NCBI GenBank assembly: GCA_000729835.1
Contig: JFHB01000104.1
Span: 42,075 to 106,074, forward strand
Source: Atkinsonella hypoxylon
Lineage: Eukaryota; Ascomycota; Sordariomycetes; Hypocreales; Clavicipitaceae
Direction: 5' to 3'
Length of the DNA stretch: 64,000 nt
Positions 22,824 to 33,904 of this stretch are shown piece by piece. The first letter of the stretch is position 1. Each line of letters starts with the position of its first letter. Below the pieces are notes generated by a model that saw nothing but the letters and a program-made list of their open reading frames with translations, had not been told where the DNA came from and did not search any database. A program made the position numbers and the translations under genes.

Positions 22824-24447
22824 ATGGCCACAAAACTACCTCTTCGTCGAGGGTCCATCGCCTTCGCTCGCACCTGGGCAGCCGCAAGTGCATCCCGTCG
22901 AGCATTTGCCTCCGCGTCCGGATCCTCGCTTGCAGAAAGCATCAAGCACAATGTCAACGTGAGAAACTCACTGCAATGGCCCACGCCCAAGTCATTTCGC
23001 GCTTAAAAAAAAAAACAAAAAACAAAAACAAAAACACAGCCCCCTGAGGAAACGAAGAAGAGCAAACGGAGAGACGCTAACTCATATTTTTTTTTTCTCC
23101 CTCCCCCCCCCTTGACAGAGAGACGCCGCGTTACCGACTCCCGATCCTGGCGCCGACTCGCCCTCTGCTGCGTTGGTCAACGACCATGCGCCTTACATGG
23201 TGGCCACGTACGCGCGACCGCCGCCCGTCTTCGTGCAAGGCGAGGGCTCGTGGTTATGGGACCTCGAGAACCGCAAGTACCTAGATTTCACGGCCGGCAT
23301 TGCCGTGACGAGCTTGGGACACAGCGATCCTGAATTCACGAGGCTGCTGTCTCAACAGGTTAGACAGCCTGTGGTTTCCTGCGCCATAGTAACGTCCGAA
23401 AGCTAATCTGCAAAACAAAAGGCAAGCACGCTCATCCACGCCTCCAATCTCTACTACAACCCCTGGACGGGCGCGCTGTCCAAGCTCCTGGTGGAGAAGA
23501 CGCGAGCGTCGGGGGGCATGCACGATGCCTCAGCGGTGTTCGTCTGCAATTCCGGCTCCGAGGCCAACGAGGCGGCGATCAAGTTTGCCAGGAAGACAGG
23601 CAAGATTGTTCGTCCCGCGGGGGACAAGACGGAGATTGTCTCATTCCACAATGCGTTCCATGGCCGCACAATGGGCAGCTTGTCAGCGACGCATAATCCA
23701 AAGTACCAGGAGCCCTTCTCGCCCATGATCCCCGGGTTCAAGCAGGGCGTGTACAACGACGTCCAAGGGGTAAACGACCTTGTGACCGAGAAGACGTGCG
23801 GCGTCATCGTCGAGCCGATTCAGGGAGAGGGCGGTGTCGTAGCGGCGAGCGAGGCCTTTTTCGTGGCGCTGGCGAAGCGGTGTCGCGAGGTGGGCAGCGT
23901 CTTGATCTACGATGAGATTCAGTGCGGGCTGGGCAGGACGGGGTCGTTTTGGGCCCATGCGTGCTTGCCGCGGGAGGCGCATCCCGACGTGATTACGAGC
24001 GCAAAGGCCCTTGGGAACGGGTTCCCCGTTGGCGCCGTCATCGTGAACGGCCGTGTTGGAGAGAAGATCAAGGTTGGTGACCATGGGACGACCTTTGGTG
24101 GCAACCCGCTCGCATGCCGGCTTGCGCACTACCTCGTTACGCGGTTGTCAGAGCCGCAGCTGCAGCGGGACGTTGTTGCAAAGTCAGACCTCTTCCAGAA
24201 AGGATTTGGGCGTCTGCGATCCAAGTACCCGCAGCTCATCCAGGAAATCCGAGGCAGAGGATTGATCCTGGGCCTACAGCTGAGCGAAGATCCGAGTTCA
24301 ATCGTCAAGGCCGCGAGGGAGAGGGGTCTCCTCGTGATTACGGCCGGGGTGAACACGTTGAGGTTCCTGCCTAGTCTGCTGGTGACGGAGGAGGAGATAG
24401 CGGAGGGACTACGGATTTTGGAAGAGGCTATTGAGGCAACTAGGTAA
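22824..24447 (+). CDS. ARG8: Acetylornithine aminotransferase, mitochondrial
   Basis: Class III PLP aminotransferase that converts N-acetylglutamate semialdehyde and glutamate to N-acetylornithine and 2-oxoglutarate in mitochondrial arginine synthesis. Exons 22824-22958, 23119-23358 and 23422-24447 are each a whole number of codons and give 466 aa. Introns start GTGAGA and GTTAGA. The first 35 residues are basic, Ala/Ser-rich and lack acids, a mitochondrial presequence. Family motifs: NSGSEANEAAIKFAR (from about 168), FHGRTMGSLSAT, VEPIQGEGGV, YDEIQCGLGRTG with the PLP-ring Asp289, SAKALGNG with the Schiff-base Lys320, and GTTFGGNPLAC. Ornithine aminotransferase or GABA transaminase are alternatives, but the motif spacing and presequence favour Arg8. 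It is convergent with glutamate decarboxylase; the stop codons are 240 nt apart. Confidence 0.9.
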
Positions 24448-24687
24448 TGAGGACTTGGTTGCGAAGAGAAGGGATGAGTATTACACGGCTTTCATTAACT
24501 GGGTATGTCGGGCTCGGCACATACACACTGCGTGTTGCAAATATGGACGAAGTTGCACATTCAGAACTGTCTTGTCAAACAAGCATTGTTAATGGGCAAC
24601 CTCATTCGTGGAGGCAGCATTTTATTCAAAACCCTTTTTCTATTTGCCACTTATATCACCATGCCGTTCTAATCGTTTCTGCACGAA

Positions 24688-26594
24688 TTAACAAGCAGCA
24701 TGTGTCTTGCCGGTCTTGGCCTGCAGAGAATGACCCTCGTGCTGGAAAGAACATACTCATTAGCGGGATGGAACGCAAAAAAGTGTTTGAGATACAGAAA
24801 ATGCAATCCACAAAGGAGAAGAAGAGAAGTGTCCATAAAACATACCTTATAGTGATGAGCCTTGTGTTTGGACCTCTGTGCGCGTCCCGAGGACGACAAG
24901 TGCGTACGGATATATTCTTCTTGCTTCTTTACAGTTTCCCTATCCATCTCCTCCAACAGGCCAAGACACAGCTTGATATCCGAAATGAGCACGTCCGCCC
25001 TAGGGCGGGTAAAGTCCTCTCGCACCACCACTCGCAGCATCTTCATCTTATTTGTGTTGGGGGCCATCGTATACGCCGGGACGACCCAGCCTCTGGATCG
25101 CAGCTGGTGAGCGAGGGCAAACTCGTCGTAGTGGCGATCTTTTCTGCCGTTGGGGTCATTGGAACCCGCGAAGCGGAAGGCTACGAGAGGAAGGCCCTTG
25201 CCGGAGCATTTGGACATGATGACGAAGTCGAGGGCTTCGAGAGAGGCGCTGAGATAGTCGGCCGTGCGGGTGAGGTTGCTCATGATGGCCCGGTAACCGT
25301 GCTTGCCGAGGCGGATGAGCTGGTAATACTGCCCGATGACCTGGGAGGCACCCTTTGAGAAGTTGAGCGTGAAGGAAGACTGCTGGGCACCGAGGTAGTC
25401 GATGTTGAAGACGAGGTCCTGGGGAAGATACTCGGGCGCACGCCAAATGGCCCAGCCAACACCCGGGTAGACCAGGCCGTACTTGTGGCCGGAGACGTTG
25501 ATCGAGACCACCTTCTCACAGCGGAAGTCCCATTCCAGGTCGGGCACGACGAATGGCGCAACGAAGCCTCCGCTTGCGGCATCGACATGAATGGGGACAT
25601 TGATGTTCTTTTGCACGAGCAGGTCATTGACGGCCTTGACGTCCTCATAGTCACCAGTGTACGTGGTTCCCAAGATGAGAACACACCCAATGGTGTTTTC
25701 ATCACACTGCTCAACCATCTCCTCCGGGTCAATGACAAACCGCGTAGGCGTGCAGTTGATGAACTTCTCCTCAATCTCAAAGTACCGTGTTGCCTTCTCC
25801 CAGCACACCTGCACGGCGGACGACATGATGAGATTGGGCCGCTCGGTGCTCTTGCCCTCTGCCTGGCGGCGCATCTTCCAGCGGCGCTTCATGGCCAGCA
25901 CGGCGAGCATGATGGCCTCGGAGGAGCCCACTGAGGAGGTGCCTACCGCGCTGCCGGACGGCGCGTGGAAGAGATCGCCTATCATGTTGACGCAGCGGTT
26001 CTGGATGTCTGCTGACTGGGGGTATTCCTCGTAATCGATGAAGTTCTTGGACATGGAGTCGGCCATGAGCTTCTCGGCTTCATCTTCCTGTTTGATTCAA
26101 GAAAGAAGAGATCAATCTGTGTTAGTGAAAGGAAATGACTAGGTGAGAGGCGGGAATGGAGATTGGGGGGGAGTGCGAACCATGTACGTCGTGACGAAGG
26201 ACGCCAAGCTAATAAGACAATTCGTGTGAGCAGTGCTTGCCTTGGTGGTTGCCTTTTTTTATTAAAAAAAAAAATTTTTTTTGTGCGCTATATAACAAAC
26301 TACGCAACTGGAAAGGCCATACTTGAGCTTGGGATTGTTATCTAGGCTGAGATCATCATTGATCATTCGGTACGCTATCTCGCGGGGCATAGCACACTCG
26401 GGCATCTTCAAGCGGGGCAGCTCCAGCTCGGCGAAGCGAGAGCCGTACACGCTCGTGGTGAACTCGTCCGCATCGGACGACAGCTTCAAAAGGTTGGCAG
26501 CCTTGTCTGCCAGCTGAGTGACCTTGTCCGCAGTGCCGGCGGCACTAGTATCGGGTTTGGCATCGTGGGTGTGAATAGCGCTCAGGTGAACCAT
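24688..26594 (-). CDS. GAD1: Glutamate decarboxylase
   Basis: PLP-dependent enzyme making GABA and CO2 from glutamate in the cytosol, used in acid and oxidative stress, conidiation and the GABA shunt. Four exons in phase, 26594-26323, 26208-26181 (only 28 nt), 26087-24846 and 24741-24688, give 531 aa. The mini-exon supplies LASFVTTYM, a strictly conserved segment of the family, so its use is well supported. The last exon restores the end HEGHSLQAKTGKTHAAC after a GTATGT...CAG intron; reading through would append an unrelated hydrophobic tail. Motifs: FIDYEEYP, TSSVGSSEAIMLAVLA, IHVDAASGGFVAPF (His267, Asp269) and SINVSGHKYGLVYPGVGW with the PLP Lys302. The C-terminal 40 residues are His/Lys-rich (SKHKAHHYK). 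Intron 1 contains an A-run next to a T-run (26255-26281). Confidence 0.93.
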
Positions 26595-27673
26595 TTTTGC
26601 GGATTCAAGGCGGGCGGGGGGGCAGCCTTCGAAGGTAGATGAGGAATGAGGTATGAGGAAGAGGGAGAGGAAGAAGGAGAGGAATGGAGGGCCCGTCCAC
26701 GTGTAGAAATAAGAAGGGGCAACAAGGAGGTTAAGAACCATTGTAGTAGCGCCATTTCTTCACTTCTTCTACTCATGCATCCATGGCGGGAGCTCGCAGG
26801 ACTTCTTCGTGGAGAGACTCAGTTGCCAGCTGCCAGCTGCCAGCTGCCAGCTCCCCGCTCCAGCTCTAGTTCCGGCTGCAGCTGCCAAGCTCTGGCCAAT
26901 CAGTACGTCTTACGTTACGTCTGGGCCAGACCAGCATACCATACGCCACCACTAACTAGTTAGTGTGTAGCACGGTCTGTTGCTGTCCTTTGCAGTCGTG
27001 GTTGTCCCTCGGATCTGACGGCAGCAGGCAAGCTGCAGTGAGTGGTCGAAAACACGGGTCCAAGTTCCAAGTCGAACTGTTCCCAATGACACACCCTCCC
27101 TGGATCCAAACTCCCGTCCTTGATAGTGGGAAAGATCGCATCCGTGTTTGCCGATCGAACGCCGTCTAGCCTGGTGCTGGTGCTGGTGAGCCGAAGACAG
27201 TGGGCATCAGGCATACCATTTCATGTGTAGGTCTCCTGCACGACTGACGTGTCGAGCAAGTATCCAATCTTCAAAGCTGGATTCACTGCAAACTGGTCTA
27301 CCATTAACCTTGTGCTGATGGCTGTGTTCAACACCGCCTGTTTGCACGCCCGGTAATTGATGATGCTGCGCATCGACCTCGGGTGACGCACTTAGATCCT
27401 CCCCCGCCATACGCAGAGGACCGCGTGTCCAGAGTTAGCTGATGAATCATCTGAGCATCCGTCGGGGCTTCATTGACCTCGTTAATCGATCGCCTTGGTT
27501 CATACTCCACGTGCATCACGAAATGGGATCAAGAGACGTTCGACCCTGGAACCTGGACTTTAGTCGCTTCCACTTCACCGCTTTGCTCTTCTCCTCTCCT
27601 CACTATCGACATGACCACTGAGCCAAATATCCCCCATCGCCTTCCGCCGCCTAAAGTACACACAGATTCACTC
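26595..27673. other. Intergenic region upstream of GAD
   Basis: No gene seen. The minus-strand GAD promoter and the 3' UTR of the lipase-like gene lie here. A short CAGCTGC repeat is listed separately. Confidence 0.45.
26825..26852 (+). repeat. GCCAGCT heptamer repeat
   Basis: Four tandem copies of a 7-nt unit about 230 nt upstream of the GAD start codon. CAGCTG is itself a palindromic E-box variant, so it may be a repeat of binding sites or plain slippage. Confidence 0.6.
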
Positions 27674-29856
27674 TCAATTATCCTCACCCATGCCCATTAA
27701 CCCACTCGCTAATCCCTCCATTCGCCTATCCAGCAGGTCATCCGTACTTTTCAACTTAACCAAGCTCTTGTTCTTACTCAACATCTTGTTGCTCTTCTTC
27801 TTCGGAGCCTCCTTGCTTTCCTCTTGCCGTGGCGATTCGGCCTTCATTGCTGCTACTCTAGATGCAGTCGAGCTGCGGCCTCGGTTCAACTTGGTCATGC
27901 TAATCTCTAAAGGTTTGTCCTCTTCGCCGCTTGACTCTCCAAGGTGATGGTGCTGTCGTTGTTCCTGGTGATATGTCATCCTGTCCGGGACTGATGATAG
28001 CAGCGCTGGACGCTGGTTCTTGGTGCGTGCATACTCTGCCTCCAGGAAGAGCTGTTCAAACCACAGAACGCACCGCTCAAAGTGCTTCCAGGCTGGGGGG
28101 TATATTCCTGGAAACTGCATGAAGCCGTGAGAAACTCCCGGGATAAGTGCAACTTGAGCTGCCTCTGTGTCCTCAAAAGCCCGCTTTTGTTCTCCAGCTA
28201 CACCTTCCTTCGCTCGTCGTAATCGGCCCGCAAAGATGACAGTGTCGTCGACAAGGGGATCCCGCTCGCCGGTCATGAAGTATGTTTTGGGAAACCTGGC
28301 GAGCAACGACTCAGGCGCAAGAACTGGACTTAGGAGATAATCTTGAGAAAAGTCGGGTCTGTTGTGTGGACCAATGTAGAGAATAATCATGGCGCGCATC
28401 ATTTCCGGTGTAAGGACGCGATCATTGAAGTAGGAGATCATAGACGAAGTTGCGAGTCGTGTCTGCATTGGCTGTGAATGATGAGACATGCCGTCCGATT
28501 TCTTGATCGCCTCCTTCCCTTGGCTTTGCGAAAGGGTTTGAGGGCCTGTATGCGAGAATTGAGGCTGGGAAACGTGAGGACTTCTTGGTAATTTTGTTGG
28601 TCGAGCTTCTGGTAGAACCTCGTCTTCGTCATCTGAATGATGCGGGGTACCAACTAATTGGTTGTACTGCATGCTCTTTCGGTGGGCGATGGTCTTGTTT
28701 GTTTTCCGCATCTTGCGGTCGCGTATCAGAGACATTTGCTCGTCTGTCATCCAATTGCCAATATTCATGTCTAGGGTGGGATAGAAACAAACCAAGCCTT
28801 CAGGCACGGGAAGCGAGCCTCGTCCGGCAAATCTTCTCAACTCCCCATCGCTCGTTTCGAGAATCATCAAAGTAGCGGAGACGGCAAGATTGCCCCCGGC
28901 GCTGTCACCTGTCACGATTATTCTCGGCGTTTCTCGACCAGACATGCCTATGCATCGACCCTTGGTATTGATGATAGCATCATACACGTCAAACACTTCA
29001 TTGAGCGCGTACGGGTATGGGTATTCAGGGGCCTTCTTGTAATCCAGGCTGAGAATCGGCAACCCAGACTTGGACGCCCATGCTAGCAGCTTGTCGTCAT
29101 TGCATCGAGGATCCATGGCAACAAAGCCGCCGCCGGGAATATCCAGCACCAGTCTATTGTGGTGCACCAGATCCGCGAGCGGTCCATCATAATACAGCCA
29201 ACCAAGCACCGGCTCTTTGTAGTCACTATTCGCTGGTCGAGGAATCCGTACTTGCCTCGGAGGCCATCTCGTGAACCGGGGTCTCATTAGGCGTTGTAGT
29301 ACACTGAGATAGGGCGTTGTGCCCTTGTTCCATGCAACACGCAAATGCTCCACGGTAATCATACCCCGAACTTTGCGAACTTTTTCATCCGCCCTTTCCG
29401 CCGCGACGAGGTAAAAGAGCGAGAAGAAGATGCTGCCGAGATCTCTCAACCATTTCACCTTGATTCTCATGGCAGTCCAAAAGCCGGCATCGAGAGCCGT
29501 CAAGACCCATGTTGCGCGGAAGTATGTCGTGTCGTACATGTTGGCCATCGGCTCTGGGCTGGCCAGTCCGACGAGAGCGCTGAAATTCCGAGCAGCATAG
29601 AGGTAAAGGACCGTCAAGGCAGATATTTGCCATGCTGTAAGACGTCTTGTGAGGAACTTGGAGAGCGTCTTCGCTCCAAGCGGACCATGTTTATTGCCTC
29701 TGCGAAAAGATCAGAACCATAGATCACCCAATATCATCAAATGCTAGCCATGATGGATAAGTACCTATGCAAGTACACAGACCAGAAGCAAATCACAGCC
29801 AGAACCTGCATCCGCCTGGATTTAGACGACGGTCGTCCCAGAACGTGGTCTAGCAT
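27674..29856 (-). CDS. Alpha/beta-hydrolase, HSL-like lipase/esterase
   Basis: Membrane-linked hydrolase of the hormone-sensitive-lipase-like group. Exon 1 (29856-29765) and exon 2 (29699-27674) join in phase to 705 aa. The upstream exon adds MLDHVLGRPSSKSRR and a hydrophobic segment (VLAVICFWSVYL), likely a membrane anchor. Catalytic elements: LVLDIPGGGFVAMDP in place of the usual HGGG oxyanion motif (about 217-231), VTGDSAGGNLAV with nucleophile Ser297, GERDPLVDD (acid) and PGVSHGFM (His). Between the Ser block and the acid is an insert of about 90 polar residues (near 345-435). The C-terminal 100 residues are basic and Ser/Lys-rich. Substrate is unknown; fungal relatives are annotated as lipase or steryl/arylacetamide deacetylase. 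The initiator in the first exon is inferred from splice phase and the basic/hydrophobic start. Confidence 0.85.
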
Positions 29857-31246
29857 CGTGACTGTCTGTGGGAGCGATCAAGCGGTGGTACAGTGTCTAC
29901 GCGAATTGACATGTTCAACAAGTCGCACGAAGACGAATAGACAGTCGCAGACAGAAGAGAGGAGATGATGATCGCGATTGACAGATGACAGCATGACAGG
30001 GCGTTGAATAAGTGTCGTCTTACTCATGGCTCATGGAGGTGCTGTGCTGGTGCTGGTGCTGACGACGTTTGCTCTGGCATGTGAAAGTGGGCAACGCTGG
30101 AGTGGCAGCGCGACAAGGTGACAGGTGGCAGGGAGAAGCGGGCGCGCACTGGACCTAACCGAAAATAGAAGCGTTCCTGCACACCTATTCTTAGTGTGGA
30201 AGTACTTCTGATGTTTCTTTTCGAGCCACTTAGCTGTTTTTCGCTGCAGTAGCCACAGCAGCAGCTTTATAACCCTTTTAGAAATAGCTTTAATTAATGA
30301 TAACTACTTTACTTGTATGATGACTACTATACATCACGGGTTATAGCTATTGTCTCTCTCTTGCGAAAAAAACGACCTCAAAAAACGAAAACGCACTTTA
30401 GGCGCTGTTGCACATATCTGCTGATACAAGGGGCGTTATGGCACGAAGAAACCTCAAGGGTACTTTTAGGTGTGGATCGCACTAAAAGTGACCAACCTCG
30501 ATTTAGTTAGGTCCGCTACGTGTCCGGGAAAAGCATCCAAAACATTAGATTAGTCAAGACACCCTAGAAGGGACAGGCGCCAACGAATGGACCCGGAGCT
30601 ATTACATTACATCCCCAACCATCGAGGATGGATGCATTGCTTGGCCAGATCGGACAACTTAAGGTTGAACATAATAAAAATGGCGTTCTGCTCGGAATTT
30701 CTTCCATATTGTTGTTTGCAAGCCCTCCGGATCCTCGTTCTTCAAGTCTTGATCGCATCCGGGTACTGCATCTCTTTGTCTTCGACTTGAAAACTTTAAA
30801 AAACAAAAAAACAATGCGATCGTTCGCATACGTCTTGGGCTAGGATGAAAAAAAAAAAAAGCACAAAACCCGAGGAGGAGATGAGGTCCCTGCAGCGCGC
30901 CCCATTATGTTTGCCCGCTTCCGCCTTGGGATTTCGGCTAAGAAAAAATGAACCAAGCTGCATATCGTCATGCCTCGTCATTTGATCACCCCGGACGCTG
31001 CTCCAATCAACCAACCAACCACCCCTCCCAGCCCATGGCTTGGTCGTCCTTCCACCAGACTTGCATCGGCGAATCTCATCTAGCAACTTATGTGTCCTTT
31101 TCCCCTTCTCATGTCCCTGTGGTCTCTCCACCCACTTTCATAAGTAATAAACACATCGAGTTCCCAAGTCTGCGTTGCGTTGCGCATGAACTCTTGACAT
31201 TTCGTCAATTCTTCCTCTCTGCTGCCCGTATCGTTCTTATTAGAGG
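29857..31246. other. Divergent intergenic region
   Basis: Lies between the lipase-like gene (minus) and the RING gene (plus). No gene seen. An AT- and TpA-rich patch at about 30190-30350 (words such as TTTAATTAATGATAACTAC) may be a decayed repeat. An A-run at 30848-30859 and CCAACCAACCAACC near 31009 precede the RING gene. Confidence 0.45.
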
Positions 31247-32884
31247 ATGTCACTAGCGCGGGAAGCTAGATCAGAGGTGCCCTTGGCACCAGCTTTACTC
31301 ATCGATACCGCCTCGAGGCCCGCTGCGCCAGAACCAAACGCAAATCTGACAATTCGATCGCCGAACCTCGAGAACTTGCGAGACCCTGCGTCTGAGTCGA
31401 GTGATGAAGGTGTGCGAATGAGTCCCGCCGCCGCCCGACGCTTTGCTCGTCGAAACTTTCGGCGGACGGCTGCTACGCCAGACCTCGTTACCAGCCTGGT
31501 CAGACCGCCTTCTCCGGAAGCCTACTATATCGCGCCAGACGCCCACGGCCACCGTCGATATGGTGTTGCACCACAGTCATCAGCCCTGCTTTCTCAGCCT
31601 TACGGCCGACAACGTTCGATGGCGGCGCCGGATCGAAGAACAGGTCCGCTGCTTCCCCCTCATCCGTCATCGCTGGATATACCCAAGAAGTATGGCGGCG
31701 ATTGCGTATTCGACATGTACACTCTGACCTATGTTTCGGATGCGGATCCAAACCTCCTCTGTCCCATTTGCCATGATCCTCTTGTCGATCCCGTCACCAC
31801 ACCGTGTGATCACACTTTTTGTTACCGGTGCTTGCGGCGCAGCATAGCCTCAAGCCCATCTGGGACCGCGTGCCCGATCGACCGTGAGCTTTTACTATGG
31901 GTGGACTGCTTCAGCGCAGCCAGACTGATCCGGACCCAGCTGAATCATCTAACTGTAAAATGTCCCAACCAAGGCCGAGGCTGTGAGATGGAATTACACC
32001 GCGAAAATGTGGAGAGACATGCTACAGTAGATTGCCGGTTTAGAGATTTCACATGTCCCGATACAAGGTGCGACAAAAAGCTACGAACGAAGCCCAAGGA
32101 CGATGAATGCCATCACGTGCAGGTTTGCTGTGCCCTGTGCGACGAGAAGGTTGAAGAAGTTGATGAACAGGCGCATCTACTTTGTTGCTCGCAAGCCAAG
32201 ACAAGGTGCGAAGCCTGCTGGCAGCTTGTATGCCGGTCGCAACTTGAATCGCACCACAAGCTAGAGTGCGATGGCGTGGAAGTCGGCTGCCCATACAAAG
32301 ACCTTGGGTGTCCCGTGAGAACAATCCGAGGCGAGATCGGAGCCCACTCCTTCACATGCGCTTTCCATCCAGAAACACCTTCTGGAATTGTGATACGGAA
32401 CCAGCGAGAAATCATCCAAGCATACAGTGATCTTGGAAGTCAGCTACGCAACGTGCAGCTACGTCAAGACGAGACAGCTAAGCGTGTGGACGATATTCTC
32501 GCAAATCGGCGAAGCGGCCCAGACAGAGGCAGCGGTCTCAATGACTCGGTTTACAGCGACAACCGCACCATGCAGGATCTGGACGCGGGCTTCGAAGAAG
32601 TACATCAGAACCTGACGCACCTGGAAGCCAGACAAAGCATGTGGACCCTGAACCAGGTGATGCCCATTCGGGAGGAAGTGACGGAATTACGGAACAATAT
32701 CAACATGATACGCATGCATGTGAACTGGCTGCTGAATCGAAGTCGAGAGGAGGGACGCCTCAGAGCCGCCAACACAACAGGGCCTGCTGCGGGAATTCGC
32801 CGTGACAGCTCGACCGATGGGCCGCCCATGATGCCCGAGAGAAGGCGATCGTCGAGCACAGACATGGATGTACCTCGGTTATGA
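31247..32884 (+). CDS. TRAF-like RING zinc-finger protein
   Basis: 545-aa single-exon protein. A disordered basic N-terminus (1-165) is followed by a RING at about 172-212: C172 and C175 (CPICHDPL), C187 and H189 (PCDHTFC), C192 and C195 (FCYRC), C209 and D212 (CPID). The last ligand is Asp, not Cys, as in the TRAF-type C3HC3D RING. TRAF-type zinc fingers follow (CPNQGRGCEMELHRENVERH, then further C/H-rich repeats to about 365). Next is a coiled coil (IQAYSDLGSQLRNVQLRQDE, and again at 470-505). It is probably an E3 ubiquitin ligase or adaptor; fungal members of this family are largely uncharacterised. The C-terminus is Arg/Ser-rich. It is adjacent to the E4 ligase gene UFD2 on the same strand; the spacing of 1 kb argues against direct co-transcription. 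Confidence 0.85.
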   Translation: MSLAREARSEVPLAPALLIDTASRPAAPEPNANLTIRSPNLENLRDPASESSDEGVRMSPAAARRFARRNFRRTAATPDLVTSLVRPPSPEAYYIAPDAHGHRRYGVAPQSSALLSQPYGRQRSMAAPDRRTGPLLPPHPSSLDIPKKYGGDCVFDMYTLTYVSDADPNLLCPICHDPLVDPVTTPCDHTFCYRCLRRSIASSPSGTACPIDRELLLWVDCFSAARLIRTQLNHLTVKCPNQGRGCEMELHRENVERHATVDCRFRDFTCPDTRCDKKLRTKPKDDECHHVQVCCALCDEKVEEVDEQAHLLCCSQAKTRCEACWQLVCRSQLESHHKLECDGVEVGCPYKDLGCPVRTIRGEIGAHSFTCAFHPETPSGIVIRNQREIIQAYSDLGSQLRNVQLRQDETAKRVDDILANRRSGPDRGSGLNDSVYSDNRTMQDLDAGFEEVHQNLTHLEARQSMWTLNQVMPIREEVTELRNNINMIRMHVNWLLNRSREEGRLRAANTTGPAAGIRRDSSTDGPPMMPERRRSSSTDMDVPRL

Positions 32885-33904
32885 TATCATGGGAACACAT
32901 CGGAATATTTGTCAGAGGGCGCTGTGTCATTCCGTACCAGCATAAAAGGGGCTCATTCATGTGGACGACAGAGGTAGCCAGCCCTCAGGTAGTTTAATGA
33001 ACAGTGATACGTATGCATAGCAACACCAGTTGGCGCCTCGGCTAAGCCTAAAATGAAGTCCTTGAATCGCTCGCCGACTTTTATTTCATATCAATTTATA
33101 TCTGGCGAGCTAACTCTGAATTGTTGTGTCAATCCCTATTTAGCTCACTTTGTCACAACCAAGGTGTAAAGTTGCCACGGGTATCCACGAACTGGTTATC
33201 TACCTAGGTGCCTAAAAGTACTTATGTTGTAAAATAGGTCTAAATAGGTACTTAAAAGAACCAATGTTAGGAGCTATGTGTTTTATTCGTGCCTACTTTT
33301 ACATCTTAGTCACAACAGACCGACATTTAACGGTAAGCTCCGCAAATAACTGGCGGACTTGAAGGAGTTTTGCGGCTTCGGCCGCCAGGCGGGGAGCGTG
33401 ACGCCTGTCCTTGTCGGCAAATTTAAACATTGGAATTTCTGCTGTCCGCCTGGTCCGCCTGGTCCGCCTGGTCCGCCTGGTCCGCCTGGCAGGGCCCTGA
33501 GGTCAGAAGAGATGCAGCAGTAGACAGTGAGCCCTGTGGTGCAACAGCATGACGTATTAGCAGTTGCCACCAAACACCTTGTCTCAGCACAAGTTGGTCT
33601 CTCCTTCCCTCTAGTTACTCCCTCCCCGCAGTTCGGAGCCGGCTGGCTGGACAAGTGGCCCGGACTTGCACAGCAGCCTACATGTACCCACGCTCGGCGG
33701 GGCTCTTTTAGATTCCATAATCATCCTGTTGGAGCTCCAGTGCTGTCAAACAGTCAGCGGCCGACTATCAGCGACGTCAGCCTTGTCGATTGCATTTCAT
33801 TTGCCCTCCTCTCAAGATACCACGGCCACGCCCTCCAGCCTTTATCCCGCCTTCGTTTGTCTCTTCTTTCACCCCTTGAGAGCAGGCTCGGAATAGTCCT
33901 CGAA
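32885..33904. other. Intergenic, RING gene to UFD2
   Basis: No gene seen. It holds AGGTA/CCTAGG-rich sequence at about 33196-33260 and the 9-nt tandem repeat listed separately, followed by the UFD2 promoter. Confidence 0.45.
33445..33489 (+). repeat. Five tandem copies of TCCGCCTGG
   Basis: Perfect 9-nt minisatellite, five units, about 415 nt upstream of the UFD2 start codon. It would read as Gly-Gly-Pro on the other strand but no gene context supports translation. Confidence 0.85.
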
